A stretch of 64,000 nt of DNA, from NCBI RefSeq assembly GCF_019203185.1, contig NZ_CP078093.1, positions 1,647,058-1,711,057 on the forward strand, in the 5' to 3' direction. The notes beneath the pieces are model-generated. The model saw nothing but the letters and a program-made list of their open reading frames with translations, made no database searches and was not told where the DNA came from. Below are positions 42,088 to 53,700 of this stretch, one piece after another (position 1 is the first letter of the stretch; each line of letters begins with the position of its first letter). This stretch comes from Crassaminicella indica. Lineage in GTDB: Bacteria > Bacillota > Clostridia > Peptostreptococcales > Thermotaleaceae. Made by a program: the position numbers and the translations under genes.

Positions 42088-44484
42088 ATGATGATTGAAA
42101 AATATGAAGTGCCTATAGAAAAACTGAAGAATAAATGTGATGTTAGTTGTTTTGATTTTGATTCAACAAAGGACCTTTATCCACTACAAGGAATTATTGG
42201 TCAAAGGCGAGCAGCGAAAGCGTTAGAATTTGGACTAGATATTAAGAAGAAAGGATACAACATATTTGTGTCAGGACAAAGTGGGACAGGAAGAAATAGC
42301 TATACTTTGTCTATTACTGAGAAAAAGGCAGAAAATAAGGAAACACCAGATGATTGGCTATATGTACACAATTTTAAGAATCCAGACAGTCCTATTGCAC
42401 TGCATGTAAAGAGCGGTATGGGGAAAATTTTAAAAAAAGATATAGAAAATATGATTGAGCTGTTTAAAAAGGAAATTCCTAAGGTTTTTACAAGTAAAGA
42501 ATATGAAAACCAAAAGAGTGTATTAATCCAGCAATATCAAAATTATACTCAAAAAACGATTAATGACTTAAATGTAATGGCAGAAAAATATGGTTTCATT
42601 TTCAATCAAACAGATAAAGGGTTAATTAGTATTCCATTCAGAGATGGACATCCTATGAGTGAGGAGGAATACAGAAATTTAAGTACTGAAGAACTAGAAA
42701 AATTAAGAAAAAACTCTAGTGAGCTAAGCTTAGAAACTGTTGATGTCTTTAATAAGATAAGGAGCTTAGAAGAGGAATACAGAAATAGCGTAAAAGAATT
42801 AGATGAAAAAATGGCTCTAGACGTAGTAGCTTTTCATATAAATGAAATAAAGAAAAAATTTGAAGATAGACAGTGTGTTATAGAATATTTAAAAACTCTA
42901 CAAGAAGATATTATTGATCATATAGGTAAGTTTAAAGTTGACAAAAATGAACAGATGAATAATCCGTTTGCAATGTTTCAAAGATCTTCAGAAGCTTTTT
43001 TTGACAGATATTTAGTAAATCTTTTTATTGATCATAGTGAAAAATCAGGTGCACCTATTGTAAATGAAACTAATCCAACCTATTATAATTTAATTGGTAG
43101 AATTGAGTATAAAAATGAATTGGGTGTAATGAAGACGGATTTTACACAGATAAAACCGGGTGCGCTGCATCAAGCTAATGGAGGATATTTGATATTACAA
43201 GCTAAGGATTTACTCACAAATCCTTTTGCGTGGAATGCCTTAAAGCGTGCATTAAAAACAAATAGCATAAATATTGAAGGCTTAGACAAACAAATTGGAT
43301 ATGTAGTTACATCTACACTTAAGCCTCAGCCAATTCCTCTTTCTATAAAGGTGATTTTAATAGGAGATGCATATACTTATTCTATGCTTTATTACTATGA
43401 TGAGGATTTCAAAAAACTATTTAAAATTATGGCTGACTTTGATATTGAAATGGATAGAAATAATGAAAATATCTATAAAATGGCTAGATTTATTGCAACT
43501 CATTGTGAGAAAGAGGGGCTAAAGCATTTTGACAGAAGTGCTGTTGGAAGAATCATTGAATACAGCTCAAGGCTTGCAGAGGATCAAACAAAGCTTAGCT
43601 CAAGGTTTAATCAAGTGGTTGAAATTTTATATGAAGCAGATAGATTTGCAGAAATGATGAATTCAGATATTGTAAAGCTTGAACATATTGAAAAAGCTAT
43701 AGAAGAAAAGAAATATAGAAACAATAAATATGAAGAAAAGATTCTTCAAATGTTTGATGAAGGTACATTATTACTAGAGGTAGAGGGAGAAGGAATCGGA
43801 GAAATAAATGGACTAGCTGTTACTGGAACAGGGGAATATAGCTTTGGAAAACCAAGTAAAATTACTGTTGCTACATTTAGAGGAAAAAATGGGATTATAA
43901 ATATAGAAAGGGAAGTCAAAAAAAGTGGAAGCATCCATGATAAAGGTGTACTCATTTTAAATGGATATTTTGGAGAAAAATTTGCACAGGAAAGACCGCT
44001 ATCTTTATCAGCAAGTATTGTATTTGAACAACTATACTCAGGAGTAGATGGAGATAGTGCATCTAGTACAGAGCTTTATGCACTTCTTTCGAGTCTTTCA
44101 GCAGTTCCTATTAAGCAGTATATAGCAGTAACTGGTTCTGTAAACCAAAGAGGGCAAATTCAGCCTATTGGTGGAGTTAATGAAAAAATAGAAGGATTTT
44201 TTAAAGTATGTAAATTAAAAGGACTAACAGGAAAACAAGGTGTGATGATCCCTCATCAAAATGTAAAAAACTTGATGCTTTCTGATGAAGTTATTAAAGC
44301 TGTTGAAAATAAAATGTTCCATATTTATGCAGTAAAGACAATAGAAGAAGGGATTGAGGTACTAACAGATAAACAAGCAGATACTGTTTATGAGCTTGTA
44401 CGTAAGAAGCTTTTAGAATTTTCAAAGGAAGAGAAAAAATCTCCAAATAAAAAGCAAAGGAAAAACACAAATAGGGCAAAATAG
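42088..44484 (+). CDS. Lon-family (LonB-like) ATP-dependent protease
   Basis: This 798-residue protein has an N-terminal AAA_32-type ATPase region with a long helical insert and a C-terminal Lon peptidase domain. The Ser-Lys dyad is visible: Ser657 in DGDSASSTELYAL and Lys700 in GGVNEKIEGF. The P-loop reads SGQSGTGRNS, with Arg69 where Walker A has Lys, a feature I recall in this subfamily and in E. coli YcbZ. It belongs to the group annotated as Lon protease family protein, distinct from classical LonA. ATG 42088 and 42091 both suit the AGGAGG site. The gene stands alone. Confidence 0.88.
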   Translation: MMIEKYEVPIEKLKNKCDVSCFDFDSTKDLYPLQGIIGQRRAAKALEFGLDIKKKGYNIFVSGQSGTGRNSYTLSITEKKAENKETPDDWLYVHNFKNPDSPIALHVKSGMGKILKKDIENMIELFKKEIPKVFTSKEYENQKSVLIQQYQNYTQKTINDLNVMAEKYGFIFNQTDKGLISIPFRDGHPMSEEEYRNLSTEELEKLRKNSSELSLETVDVFNKIRSLEEEYRNSVKELDEKMALDVVAFHINEIKKKFEDRQCVIEYLKTLQEDIIDHIGKFKVDKNEQMNNPFAMFQRSSEAFFDRYLVNLFIDHSEKSGAPIVNETNPTYYNLIGRIEYKNELGVMKTDFTQIKPGALHQANGGYLILQAKDLLTNPFAWNALKRALKTNSINIEGLDKQIGYVVTSTLKPQPIPLSIKVILIGDAYTYSMLYYYDEDFKKLFKIMADFDIEMDRNNENIYKMARFIATHCEKEGLKHFDRSAVGRIIEYSSRLAEDQTKLSSRFNQVVEILYEADRFAEMMNSDIVKLEHIEKAIEEKKYRNNKYEEKILQMFDEGTLLLEVEGEGIGEINGLAVTGTGEYSFGKPSKITVATFRGKNGIINIEREVKKSGSIHDKGVLILNGYFGEKFAQERPLSLSASIVFEQLYSGVDGDSASSTELYALLSSLSAVPIKQYIAVTGSVNQRGQIQPIGGVNEKIEGFFKVCKLKGLTGKQGVMIPHQNVKNLMLSDEVIKAVENKMFHIYAVKTIEEGIEVLTDKQADTVYELVRKKLLEFSKEEKKSPNKKQRKNTNRAK

Positions 44485-44495
44485 TTGCCCTATTT
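44469..44495. terminator. hairpin shared by the lonB-like and fthC stop codons
   Basis: A perfect 11-bp stem (44469-44479 with 44485-44495) and 5-base loop contains the stop of both convergent genes. The U-tract is better on the minus strand. Confidence 0.7.
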
Positions 44496-45059
44496 ACATT
44501 GGATTAATTGTGTTTCTGTAATAATATAGTCAACTGGATAATCAAAAGCATCATTAGGAATTTTATCTACTATTTGAAAATCAAATGCTAGAGCAATAGC
44601 TGGAACATTAGTTGAAAGCTTGTCTAAAAAGCGATCATAATATCCTCCACCATAGCCAATCCTATATCCTCTCTTATCAAAAGCTACTCCAGGAACAAGA
44701 ATTAGATCTAATAGCTCCTTATCTACTTTTCGAATATATTCCTCTTTTGGTTCTAAAATACCATAACTACCTTCTTTAAGCTCTTTTTTTGGATCTAAAA
44801 GCTTTGATAAAATCAGTTCCTTTGTTTTTGGAATGCTAATAGGAATAATAACATTTTTATTTGAACGTAATAAATCTTCAATTATTAAAGATGTATTTAC
44901 TTCATTTCTAAAGGATATGTAAACCATGATGTTTTTTGCATTCTTGTATAAATTAAATAGCTTTAATTTATGAAAAATAGCTTCACTCCTTGAGTAGATA
45001 ATTTCCTCAGAGAGTGATTTTCTTTTTTGTAGTATTTCTTGGCGAAGCTTTTTTTTCAT
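44490..45059 (-). CDS. fthC: 5-formyltetrahydrofolate cyclo-ligase
   Basis: This enzyme converts 5-formyl-THF to 5,10-methenyl-THF with ATP, returning it to the one-carbon pool. The 189-residue protein has the N-terminal KKKLRQEILQKRKSLS and the ATP-binding C-terminal signature GYRIGYGGGYYDRFL, followed by ALAFDFQIVDKIPND. The length is normal. The start at 45059 follows AAGGAT. It is a single gene on the minus strand. Confidence 0.94.
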   Translation of the reverse strand: MKKKLRQEILQKRKSLSEEIIYSRSEAIFHKLKLFNLYKNAKNIMVYISFRNEVNTSLIIEDLLRSNKNVIIPISIPKTKELILSKLLDPKKELKEGSYGILEPKEEYIRKVDKELLDLILVPGVAFDKRGYRIGYGGGYYDRFLDKLSTNVPAIALAFDFQIVDKIPNDAFDYPVDYIITETQLIQCK

Positions 45060-45180
45060 TTTTAAATCCTTCTTTCTATATGTAAAAATAGAAATTGTAT
45101 TATAAATAATTGTAGGTGTTTTGCTGAAATCATTATATCAGAATAGGAAATATTTTCAAAGTGCTAATAGTGAGTTATGT

Positions 45181-45209
45181 TTGGAAATTATTAAAAAAAA
45201 TAATATAAT
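45181..45209 (+). promoter_or_regulatory. sigma-A promoter for ftsE-ftsX
   Basis: TTGGAA (45181-45186), a 17-base A-rich spacer and consensus TATAAT (45204-45209), about 120 bases before ftsE. Confidence 0.75.
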
Positions 45210-45328
45210 AGACTCAGAAGTTTATATTTTTTGAAGAAATAAGACAAATGTACCAGAAATTTATAATAAAAAGATAGAGGAAATTTAGAAAGATATGTAG
45301 AATTATATAGCTTTAGGAGTTGATAAAG

Positions 45329-46015
45329 GTGATAAAATTTTTAAATGTAACAAAAGAGTATAGAGAAGGCACACTGGCTCTTTCAAATATTAATATACAC
45401 ATAGAAAAGGGCGACTTTGCTTTTATTGTAGGACCGAGTGGAGCAGGAAAATCAACATTTATTAAATTATTATTGAAAGAAATAGAACCAACAAAAGGGA
45501 AAATTACTATACATGGCATGGATATCACAAGATTAAGTACAAGAAAGATTCCAGCGCTTAGAAGAAAAATAGGTGTAGTTTTTCAAGATTTTAGACTACT
45601 TCCTAATAAAACGGTTTATGAAAATGTAGCTTTTGCTATGGAAATCATTGAAGCTACTCCAAAGGAAATCAGAAGACAAGTTCCAACAATGCTTGCTATG
45701 GTAGGGCTTAGTGGAAAGGCAAAAATGTATCCTCATGAGCTTTCAGGAGGGGAACAGCAGAGAGTTTCTATTGCTCGTGCTATTGTAAACAATCCATCTG
45801 TTTTAATTGCGGACGAGCCTACAGGAAACCTTGATCCAGATACAGCATGGGAAATTATGAAGCTTTTAAAACAAATTAATAGAAGAGGTACAACTATAGT
45901 TATGGCTACTCATGCCAAAGAAATTGTAGATGTGATGCAGCAGAGAGTTATTGCAATAGAAGGCGGAAAAATTGTTCGAGATGATAAGAAGGGTGTGTAC
46001 GGCTATGAAGACTAG
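45329..46015 (+). CDS. ftsE: cell-division ABC ATPase FtsE
   Basis: FtsE is the ATPase of the FtsEX complex, which activates septal or side-wall murein hydrolases across the membrane. The 228-residue protein has Walker [25 protein letters not shown], signature [14 protein letters not shown] and Walker [17 protein letters not shown] 45329 lies nine bases after AGGAG; the TTG at 45320 abuts that site and is rejected. The end overlaps ftsX by 11 bases. Confidence 0.95.
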   Translation: MIKFLNVTKEYREGTLALSNINIHIEKGDFAFIVGPSGAGKSTFIKLLLKEIEPTKGKITIHGMDITRLSTRKIPALRRKIGVVFQDFRLLPNKTVYENVAFAMEIIEATPKEIRRQVPTMLAMVGLSGKAKMYPHELSGGEQQRVSIARAIVNNPSVLIADEPTGNLDPDTAWEIMKLLKQINRRGTTIVMATHAKEIVDVMQQRVIAIEGGKIVRDDKKGVYGYED

Positions 46016-46901
46016 AACGGGTGTATATATGGTCAAGGAAGGATTTAAAGGTCTTTGGCGAAATCGCATTATGGGAACTGTATCTGTAGTATCTATTACA
46101 TGTGTGTTAATGATTTTAGGAATTATATTTATGATTATATTAAATGTAAACAGCTTGGCAGAAACAGTTAAAGGACAGTTTGATTCTATACAAGTGTATT
46201 TAAAGGATGATTTAACAGAGAGTCAGATAGAAAATGTGGGAAGCATTATTAAGGGAATAGATGGAATAGACTATGTAGATTTTCTATCTAAGGAACAAGC
46301 TTTAGAGAATGCAAAAAAGAAGTGGGGAGATAAAGGGTATCTTTTAGATGGACTAGAAAAAAATCCCCTTCCTAATTCATATATTATAAAGCTTAAGGAT
46401 ATAGCCTATGCAGATTATGTAGTAAGTAGGATAGAGGGTTTGCAAGGATTAGAGGAGATAAAATATTATAAAGACATTGTAGAGAAGCTTTTAAAGATTA
46501 CAAATTTTATAAGGGTTACAGGGATTATTATTATTGGTATTTTAATACTTATTTCTATGTTTATTGTTGGAAATACTATTAAACTAACTGTTATTGCAAG
46601 ACGTAGAGAAATTAATATCATGAAATATGTAGGTGCTACCAATTGGTTTATTAGATGGCCTTTTTTAATAGAAGGGGTTTTGTTAGGGTTGATCGGATCG
46701 GTTATTGCCTTAGGGGTTGTTGGATTTAGTTATCAGCGTATATTTGATTTCATAACACAAAAGCTATATGTTATGCTTTCTGCATATATGATTCCAGCAC
46801 CTGTATTTATTGAAAATACAGCTGTTATTTTCATTGTATTGGGCATGGGAATTGGTGCTTTGGGAAGTATATTCTCCATGAGAAAATTTTTAAAAGTATA
46901 A
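46005..46901 (+). CDS. ftsX: cell-division protein FtsX
   Basis: FtsX is the membrane partner of FtsE, 298 residues, with four membrane segments. A large extracytoplasmic loop lies between the first and second (about 45-165), where it contacts a coiled-coil hydrolase. The N-terminal KEGFKGLWRNRIMGTVSVVS and the ARRREINIMKYVGATNWFIR block are diagnostic. ATG 46005 lies inside the ftsE end. The hydrolase gene follows after 20-23 bases, giving a complete ftsE-ftsX-effector set. Confidence 0.95.
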   Translation: MKTRTGVYMVKEGFKGLWRNRIMGTVSVVSITCVLMILGIIFMIILNVNSLAETVKGQFDSIQVYLKDDLTESQIENVGSIIKGIDGIDYVDFLSKEQALENAKKKWGDKGYLLDGLEKNPLPNSYIIKLKDIAYADYVVSRIEGLQGLEEIKYYKDIVEKLLKITNFIRVTGIIIIGILILISMFIVGNTIKLTVIARRREINIMKYVGATNWFIRWPFLIEGVLLGLIGSVIALGVVGFSYQRIFDFITQKLYVMLSAYMIPAPVFIENTAVIFIVLGMGIGALGSIFSMRKFLKV

Positions 46902-46924
46902 AGATTGATTAGGGGGAGCAGATG

Positions 46925-48055
46925 ATGCAAATAAAATATAAAAAATTGTTTATGGTTGCAATGCTGATCATAGCTTTACTGATTACAGAAAATACTTTTG
47001 CATTAGATGTGAGTAGCGATAAAAGAAAGCTTAATGCTATAAATAATCAGATTAATAAAGTGCAAAAAGAATTGAATGACAATAAAAAGAAACAAAAAAG
47101 TCTTACTACTCAAATAAACGAATTAGATAGAAAAATTGATAAACAGGAGAAGGAAATATCAGATATCCAGACAGAGATTAACAAAACAAAAAAGAAAATT
47201 GCTAAAGCAAAAGAAGAACTACAAGAAGCAGAGAAAAATATTCATGATAAAAATGATATATTGAATGCTCGATTAAGGGTTATGTATAAAAATGGAGATA
47301 TTGGATATGCAGAAGTGCTTCTTGATTCAGAAAATATTATAGATTTTTTGTCTAATTTGGATATGATCAAAAAAATATTGCAGCAGGATATGGATTTATT
47401 ATCGTATATGAAAGAACAAAGAGATGAAATTGATAAAAAGAAAAGAAATTTAGAAACTCATAAAAGCAGTATGGACAGAATGCTTAAAAATATGCATCAA
47501 AAGCAAAAAGAACTAGAAGTTAGTAGAGGAGAAATCCGCAAGGTTAAGGAGGAGCTTCTAAAAAATAGCAAAGAGCTGGAAAAACAAATTGATGCAATGA
47601 ATGAATATGCAAAAAAAATTGCTGAAGAGATTAGAAGAAAGCAATCAGGTGGAAAATATATAGGAGGGAAATTGGCTTGGCCAGCTCCTGGATATACAAG
47701 AATCACTTCTCCATATGGATATAGAATTCATCCAATTCTTAAAAGAAGAAAGCTACATACAGGAATTGATATAGGTATTCCATATGGAAAAAATATTGTA
47801 GCTGCAGGAGATGGTACAGTTATCAAAGCTGGTTGGTATGGAGCTTATGGAAAAGCAGTAATGATAGACCACGGTGGGGGTATTGTTACATTATATGGGC
47901 ATAATTCTAGACTTGTTGTAAAGGAAGGGCAAAAAGTAAAAAGAGGTCAAGTTATTTCAAAATGCGGTAGCACAGGCTATTCTACCGGACCGCATCTTCA
48001 TTTTGAAGTGAGGAAAAATGGAAATCCTACTGATCCAATTCCTTGGGTGAAATAG
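46925..48055 (+). CDS. coiled-coil M23 murein hydrolase, FtsEX effector
   Basis: This secreted 376-residue protein has a signal peptide (about 1-26), a long coiled coil (about 30-245) and a C-terminal M23/LytM peptidase domain. The zinc ligands are in HTGIDIG and GPHLHFEV. The layout matches EnvC, PcsB and related proteins that FtsX holds and activates at the membrane. The peptidase domain looks intact, so unlike EnvC it may cut cross-links itself. ATG 46925 (or 46922) follows AGGGGGAG. The operon ends at the terminator after this gene. Confidence 0.92.
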   Translation: MQIKYKKLFMVAMLIIALLITENTFALDVSSDKRKLNAINNQINKVQKELNDNKKKQKSLTTQINELDRKIDKQEKEISDIQTEINKTKKKIAKAKEELQEAEKNIHDKNDILNARLRVMYKNGDIGYAEVLLDSENIIDFLSNLDMIKKILQQDMDLLSYMKEQRDEIDKKKRNLETHKSSMDRMLKNMHQKQKELEVSRGEIRKVKEELLKNSKELEKQIDAMNEYAKKIAEEIRRKQSGGKYIGGKLAWPAPGYTRITSPYGYRIHPILKRRKLHTGIDIGIPYGKNIVAAGDGTVIKAGWYGAYGKAVMIDHGGGIVTLYGHNSRLVVKEGQKVKRGQVISKCGSTGYSTGPHLHFEVRKNGNPTDPIPWVK

Positions 48056-48096
48056 CTATATGAAGGTCATATACTTTAGGTATATGGCTTTTTTTT
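48056..48096 (+). terminator. terminator after the ftsEX operon
   Basis: CATATAC (48068-48074) pairs with GTATATG (48080-48086). An outer helix of AGC with GCT types flanks it, and eight T follow. Confidence 0.85.
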
Positions 48097-48254
48097 GTAA
48101 AGAAACGAATATTCCCGATACTCCTTGAATATAATAATTAACATGTTTTAGTGGGAATAGCTTAAATAATCACAGTTTTTTTGGAAACAATAAATAATAC
48201 AGTATTCCATATACATCAATTATTTTAGACATTTTTGGAAAAGGAGTGATCGTT

Positions 48255-50714
48255 ATTAAAGCAGTAATTATGGCAGGTGGAAAAGGAACAAGATTAAGAC
48301 CTCTTACTTGTGGGATTCCAAAGCCAATGGTTCCTATTTTCAATAAGCCTGTAATGGAATATTCAATTGAATTATTAAAAAAATATAATATTGATGATAT
48401 AGCTGTTACTATGGCTTATCTTCCTTCCGTTATAACAGATTATTTTGGAAGTGGAAAAGAATGGAAGGTGAAGCTTAATTATTTTATAGAAGAGATTCCT
48501 CTTGGAACAGGTGGAAGTGTGAAAAATGCAGAAGAGTTTTTAGATGATACCTTTATTGTCATCAGTGGAGATGCATTGACAGATATAAATATAAAAAAAG
48601 CAGTGCAGTTTCATAGAGATAAAAAATCAAAGGCAACTTTGATATTAAAGAAAGTTTCTGTTCCATTAGAATATGGAGTAGTCATTACAGATGAAACAGG
48701 AAAAGTTATCAGATTTTTAGAAAAACCAAGCTGGGGAGAAGTATTTAGTGATACTGTTAATACTGGCATTTATATATTAGAGCCAGAAGTATTAGATGAT
48801 TATAAAAAAGGGGATAACTTTGATTTTAGCAAAGATCTTTTCCCCAAATTATTAAAAGAGCAAGTGCCTATGTATGGATATATTATGGAAGATTATTGGA
48901 ACGATATTGGGGATTTGAATTCTTATATGAAAACTCAATTTGACATATTAGAAGGGAAGGTGAAAGTAAAATTAAATTGTGATGAAGTACAAAAGGGGAT
49001 ATGGATTGATGAAGGAACAAAAATAGGAGAAAATGTGAAGCTATATCCTCCTGTTTATATAGGAAAAAATACTATTGTAGGGGATGCGGTAGGTATTCAC
49101 CCATATACTATTATTGGAGAAAATTGTGAGATCGGAAAAGAAGCTACTTTAAAAAGGAGTATATTGTGGAAAAATATCAAAATAGGAGGGAACACCCATT
49201 TAAGTGGTACAACTGTTTGTAGCAATACACAAATTAAAAATGGCGTAAATATATATGAGAATTCTGCTGTAGGAAGTGGAACTCTATTATCAAAAGGAGT
49301 TATTGTAAAACCTAATATAAAGATTTGGCCAGATAAAAAAATTGAAGAAGATACGATAGTCAGTCAAAATTTAGTATGGGGAACTAAGCAAAGAAAAACT
49401 ATTTTTGGCTATAAGGACGTGTCAGGAAATATTAATATAGATATTACACCAGAATTTGCTTCAAGACTTGGTTCAGCATTTGCTTCAAATCTAGAGAAGG
49501 AAGCGACAATTATTGTCAGCAGTGATAAATCTAATGCATGTGATATTATAAAAAATTCTTTTATATCAGGAATTCTTTCAACGGGTGCAGGTGTAATTAA
49601 TCTAAAAGATGCTTCTATGCCTATGAATAGATTTGCTGTAAGGCACTATGATGCAGATGGAGGTATTCACATTCGTTTAGATCCTTACGAGAAGGATTTA
49701 GCACATATTGAGTTTGTAGATGAAAATGGTGCCAATATAGACAGAAATATGGAGAGAAAGATAGAAAATTTGTTAAATAGAGATGATTTTAAAAGATGTA
49801 GTGTTGAAAATATAAAAAGTGTCATGCATGTAGATAATTTTTCATCTTTATATATGAAAAATGGTATAAAGCTTATGAGCGATATATCTAAAATTAAGAG
49901 ATGTAATCCTAAGGTAATGATTAGTTCAACGTGCAAAAATGTTTTAAATCTATCAGAAAGCTTTTTTCAATCTATGGGCTGTCAAGTACAGTGTGAGTAT
50001 GATTTATATAAATATAAAAGCTTAGATGAATATATAGCAGATTTCTCTAGTAAAATACAGAAAAATACAGAAAATATAGGAATGATTCTCAGTAGTAATG
50101 GAGAAAATATGATACTGATTGATGAAAAAGGCAGAATTATTGATAAAGAAATGTATACACTTTTGGTTACAAATATTTTATTAAAGCTCGGCATTAGCAA
50201 AGAGATTATCGTTCCATATACAGCTCCTAAAGTAATTGATAAAATGGTAAGCTCCTTTCAAGGAAAAGTTATAAGAACTAAAACTGCTCCTAGCTATATT
50301 ATGAAGGAAATGCTAAAGAATGATTATGAAGAAAATATGTACCTACAGTATATTTTAAATTATGATGCTATTTTAGCAGCAGGAAAAATCATTGACTTTT
50401 TAATTAGCAGAGATTGCTCTTTAAGTGATTTAGTTGATGAACTTCCAGATTTTTATCTGATTAAAAAAGAAATTGCATGCGATTGGCAGGATAAAGGAAG
50501 AGTTATTAAAGAGATGATAATTAATCATAAAGGAACAAATATGGAACTTTTTGAAGGGATAAAGATTAATAATGATAAGGGCTGGGCATTGATTCTTCCT
50601 GATAGTGAAAGAGCTGTATTTAATGTTTATACAGAAGGGCTTTCAGAAGAATATGCAAAGGAGCTTTCCACTCAGTTTAGTCAAAAGGTAGAGAATATAT
50701 TAAATAATAATTAG
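48255..50714 (+). CDS. nucleotidyltransferase / phosphohexomutase fusion (GDP-mannose pyrophosphorylase type)
   Basis: This protein of about 819 residues has an N-terminal sugar-nucleotide transferase (1-235; [35 protein letters not shown]). A left-handed beta-helix follows (about 245-370), then a phosphomannomutase-like half (about 375-815). In the mutase half the catalytic phosphoserine loop is not evident (I see [10 protein letters not shown]), so mutase activity is uncertain. It probably makes GDP-mannose or a related donor for envelope glycans. The only standard start (GTG 48246) lies on the AAGGAG site. The ATT at 48255 is eight bases after it and yields the usual [10 protein letters not shown]-terminus, so I call ATT initiation. 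Confidence 0.82.
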   Translation: MKAVIMAGGKGTRLRPLTCGIPKPMVPIFNKPVMEYSIELLKKYNIDDIAVTMAYLPSVITDYFGSGKEWKVKLNYFIEEIPLGTGGSVKNAEEFLDDTFIVISGDALTDINIKKAVQFHRDKKSKATLILKKVSVPLEYGVVITDETGKVIRFLEKPSWGEVFSDTVNTGIYILEPEVLDDYKKGDNFDFSKDLFPKLLKEQVPMYGYIMEDYWNDIGDLNSYMKTQFDILEGKVKVKLNCDEVQKGIWIDEGTKIGENVKLYPPVYIGKNTIVGDAVGIHPYTIIGENCEIGKEATLKRSILWKNIKIGGNTHLSGTTVCSNTQIKNGVNIYENSAVGSGTLLSKGVIVKPNIKIWPDKKIEEDTIVSQNLVWGTKQRKTIFGYKDVSGNINIDITPEFASRLGSAFASNLEKEATIIVSSDKSNACDIIKNSFISGILSTGAGVINLKDASMPMNRFAVRHYDADGGIHIRLDPYEKDLAHIEFVDENGANIDRNMERKIENLLNRDDFKRCSVENIKSVMHVDNFSSLYMKNGIKLMSDISKIKRCNPKVMISSTCKNVLNLSESFFQSMGCQVQCEYDLYKYKSLDEYIADFSSKIQKNTENIGMILSSNGENMILIDEKGRIIDKEMYTLLVTNILLKLGISKEIIVPYTAPKVIDKMVSSFQGKVIRTKTAPSYIMKEMLKNDYEENMYLQYILNYDAILAAGKIIDFLISRDCSLSDLVDELPDFYLIKKEIACDWQDKGRVIKEMIINHKGTNMELFEGIKINNDKGWALILPDSERAVFNVYTEGLSEEYAKELSTQFSQKVENILNNN

Positions 50715-50741
50715 ATCAAATAGTTGGAGGGATGCAGGGGT

Positions 50742-53700
50742 ATGTTCCTCAAAAAGAATTATAGAATAGAAAGTCATGAAAAAATAGAAATGAAAGATGT
50801 TTTACTCAATAATGATGAATTAAATCATCATGCTTTAGAGATTGCAAAATCTCATGTTATATCAAAAAAAAGGGGGAAGATTAAACCACTTTTAGCTAGA
50901 TTAAATCACAACTTTAAAATAATTACTTCTATTTATACAGGATTGAATGCAGAAGCCAAAAGAGGAAATGAATTATCTCCTGCTTCTGAATGGCTGCTGG
51001 ATAATTATTACAAAATTGAGGAACAAGTGCAGGTCATTAGACAAAGTCTTACAAAGGATAAAGCGCTAAAGCTCCCTATTTTAGAAAATGGATACTTAAA
51101 AGGTTATCCAAGAGTTTATAGTATAGCTCTTGAGTTAGTTTCACATACAGATGGAAGATTAGATGAAGCATTATTAGTGAACTTTATTAAAGCTTATCAA
51201 TTTCATAAAGTTCTTGCTATAGGGGAAATTTGGGCGATTTCTTTGATGATTCGTCTTGCCCTTGTGGAGAAAATACGCAATATTAGTGAAAAAATATATG
51301 AAAACCAAGAACAGTGGAAAAAAGTTGAAAGAATACAAGGAAAAGATCAAGCAACTATTTTAGAGCATGTAAAAAGAGAATTTGAAAATATGGAGAGCTT
51401 TAGTCCTTCTTATATTGAACATCTGTTTAAGAAGCTTAGAATGGAAGGAATAGAGTCAGGACAGGTAATAGATACAATTGAAAAAAAATTAATGGAATTG
51501 GATACATCTATTCATAAAGTAATAGAGCTTGAGCATAAAGAACAAGCAGCAAGGAAAATATCTATAGGCAATGCTATTATTAGTTTAAATATGGTTTCAA
51601 AGCTGGATTGGAATGATATATTTGAGTCTTTATCTAGAGTTGAAGAAATACTAAGAGAAGACCCCTTAAACATTTATCAAGCAATGGATTTTGCTTCAAG
51701 GAATTATTATCGCCATGAAATTGAGAAAATTTCTAAAATGTGTCATGCTTCTGAGATAAAGGTAGCAAGAAAAGCTTTGGAATATGCAAAAAATACTACG
51801 GATCATCATGGAAAGGACAAAGAAAAACATGTAGGTTATTATATTGCTGATGAAGGAAGAAAAAAATTATTACAAGCTTTGAATTGCAAAAATACAAATA
51901 TTTATTTTCATGATTATCCTCTTTCTGTATATTTAGCACCTATTATTTTTATCACAGGATGTATTTCGCTGATATTAGCTAGTTATGCTTATAGTGTGTC
52001 TCATAATATATTTTTGAGTATATTAGCAGGAATAATTAGTTTAATTCCTGCTAGTGATTTGGCGGTAAACTGCATCAACTGGATTGTTACATATAAATTT
52101 GAACCAGCCTTTTTACCTAAGCTCGAATATAAAGAAGGAATTACAGAAGATGCTGCTACTATTGTAGTTATTCCTACATTAATTCCCAATGAAAAAATTT
52201 TGGAAGAATTGTTAGAGAAGTTAGAAGTATATTATTTAGGAAACAAGGATAAAAACATATATTTTGCAATAGCAGGAGATTTTAAAGATGGTGAGCGTGA
52301 AAAAGAGCCTCAGGATGAAATGATTATTAATAAGGCATTACAAGGAGTAAAAGCATTAAATGATAAATATTCTGAGGATAAGGAAATATTTTTTTACTTT
52401 CATAGATATAGGCAATTTTGTGAGAAACAAAAAAAATGGATGGGCTGGGAAAGAAAAAGGGGTGCTTTGGTAGAACTAAATGAACTCCTTACAGAATCAA
52501 AAAGCACATCTTATAGCATTATTTCAGGAGATTTATCTCATATCATAGGTAAGATCAAATATGTTATTACTATTGATGCAGATACTATTTTGCCAATGGA
52601 TTCAGCAAAAAAATTGATTGGAACTATAGCTCATCCATTGAATAGAGGGATTTTGAATAAAGAAAAAGGAATTGTAGAAGAAGGCTATGGATTGATTCAA
52701 CCTCGAATTAGTGTTGATGTGGAAAGCGCTAGTAAATCTACATTTACAAGAGTTTTTGCAGGACAGGGAGGGATTGATCCTTATACGACTGCTTCTTCAG
52801 ATGTATATCAGGATTTATTTGGAGAAGGTATATTTACAGGAAAAGGAATATATGATCTTTCATTATTTCATGAAACTTTAAGAGATGCAATCCCGGATAA
52901 TACAGTACTTAGTCATGATTTGTTGGAGGGGAGCTATGTAAGAGTAGCCCTTACTACAGATATTGAATTGATTGATGGTTATCCATCAAGATACAGTTCA
53001 TTTATGATGCGGCTGCACAGATGGATTAGGGGAGATTGGCAGCTCATTAGATATTTATTTCCTACAATAAAAAATAGGATGGGAAAAGCAGTAAACAATC
53101 CCCTATCTAAATTATCTAAGTGGAAGATGCTTGATAATTTAAGAAGAAGTCTTGTTTCTGTAAGCTTGTTATTTTTGTTTATTTTTGGGCTTATAGCTTT
53201 TCCTGGGAAATCTTTTGTTTGGGTTGGATTTGGACTCTTTACAATATTTTTTCCTTGTTTTATAGAGAGTTTAAATAATTTGCTTAATAAATATTATAAG
53301 ACTACAAGGGAAAGAACTAATGGTAATCTCATATATGGGCTTAGAGCTGTTTGCTATCAAGCATTGCTTAACTTTATATTTTTACCTTACCATGCCTTTA
53401 TGATGCTTGATGGCATTGTAAGAACTTTATATCGTGTATATATTTCAAAGAAAAACTTGTTAGAATGGACTACAGCAGCAGATGTGGAGAAAAGATTAAA
53501 AAACGATACGGTAAGCTTTATAAAAAGAATGAAGGTATCTATTTTTATATCAATTTTCCTTTGGCTGCTTGTATGGGCAATACTCCCTAATCATTTGGTA
53601 TATGCTACAGTCATAGGCTTTGTATGGGCAGTATCTCCTGTTATTGCTTATATTGTCAGCAAGGAAGCTGTTAAAAAGACTCAATTAAATGATGAAGATG

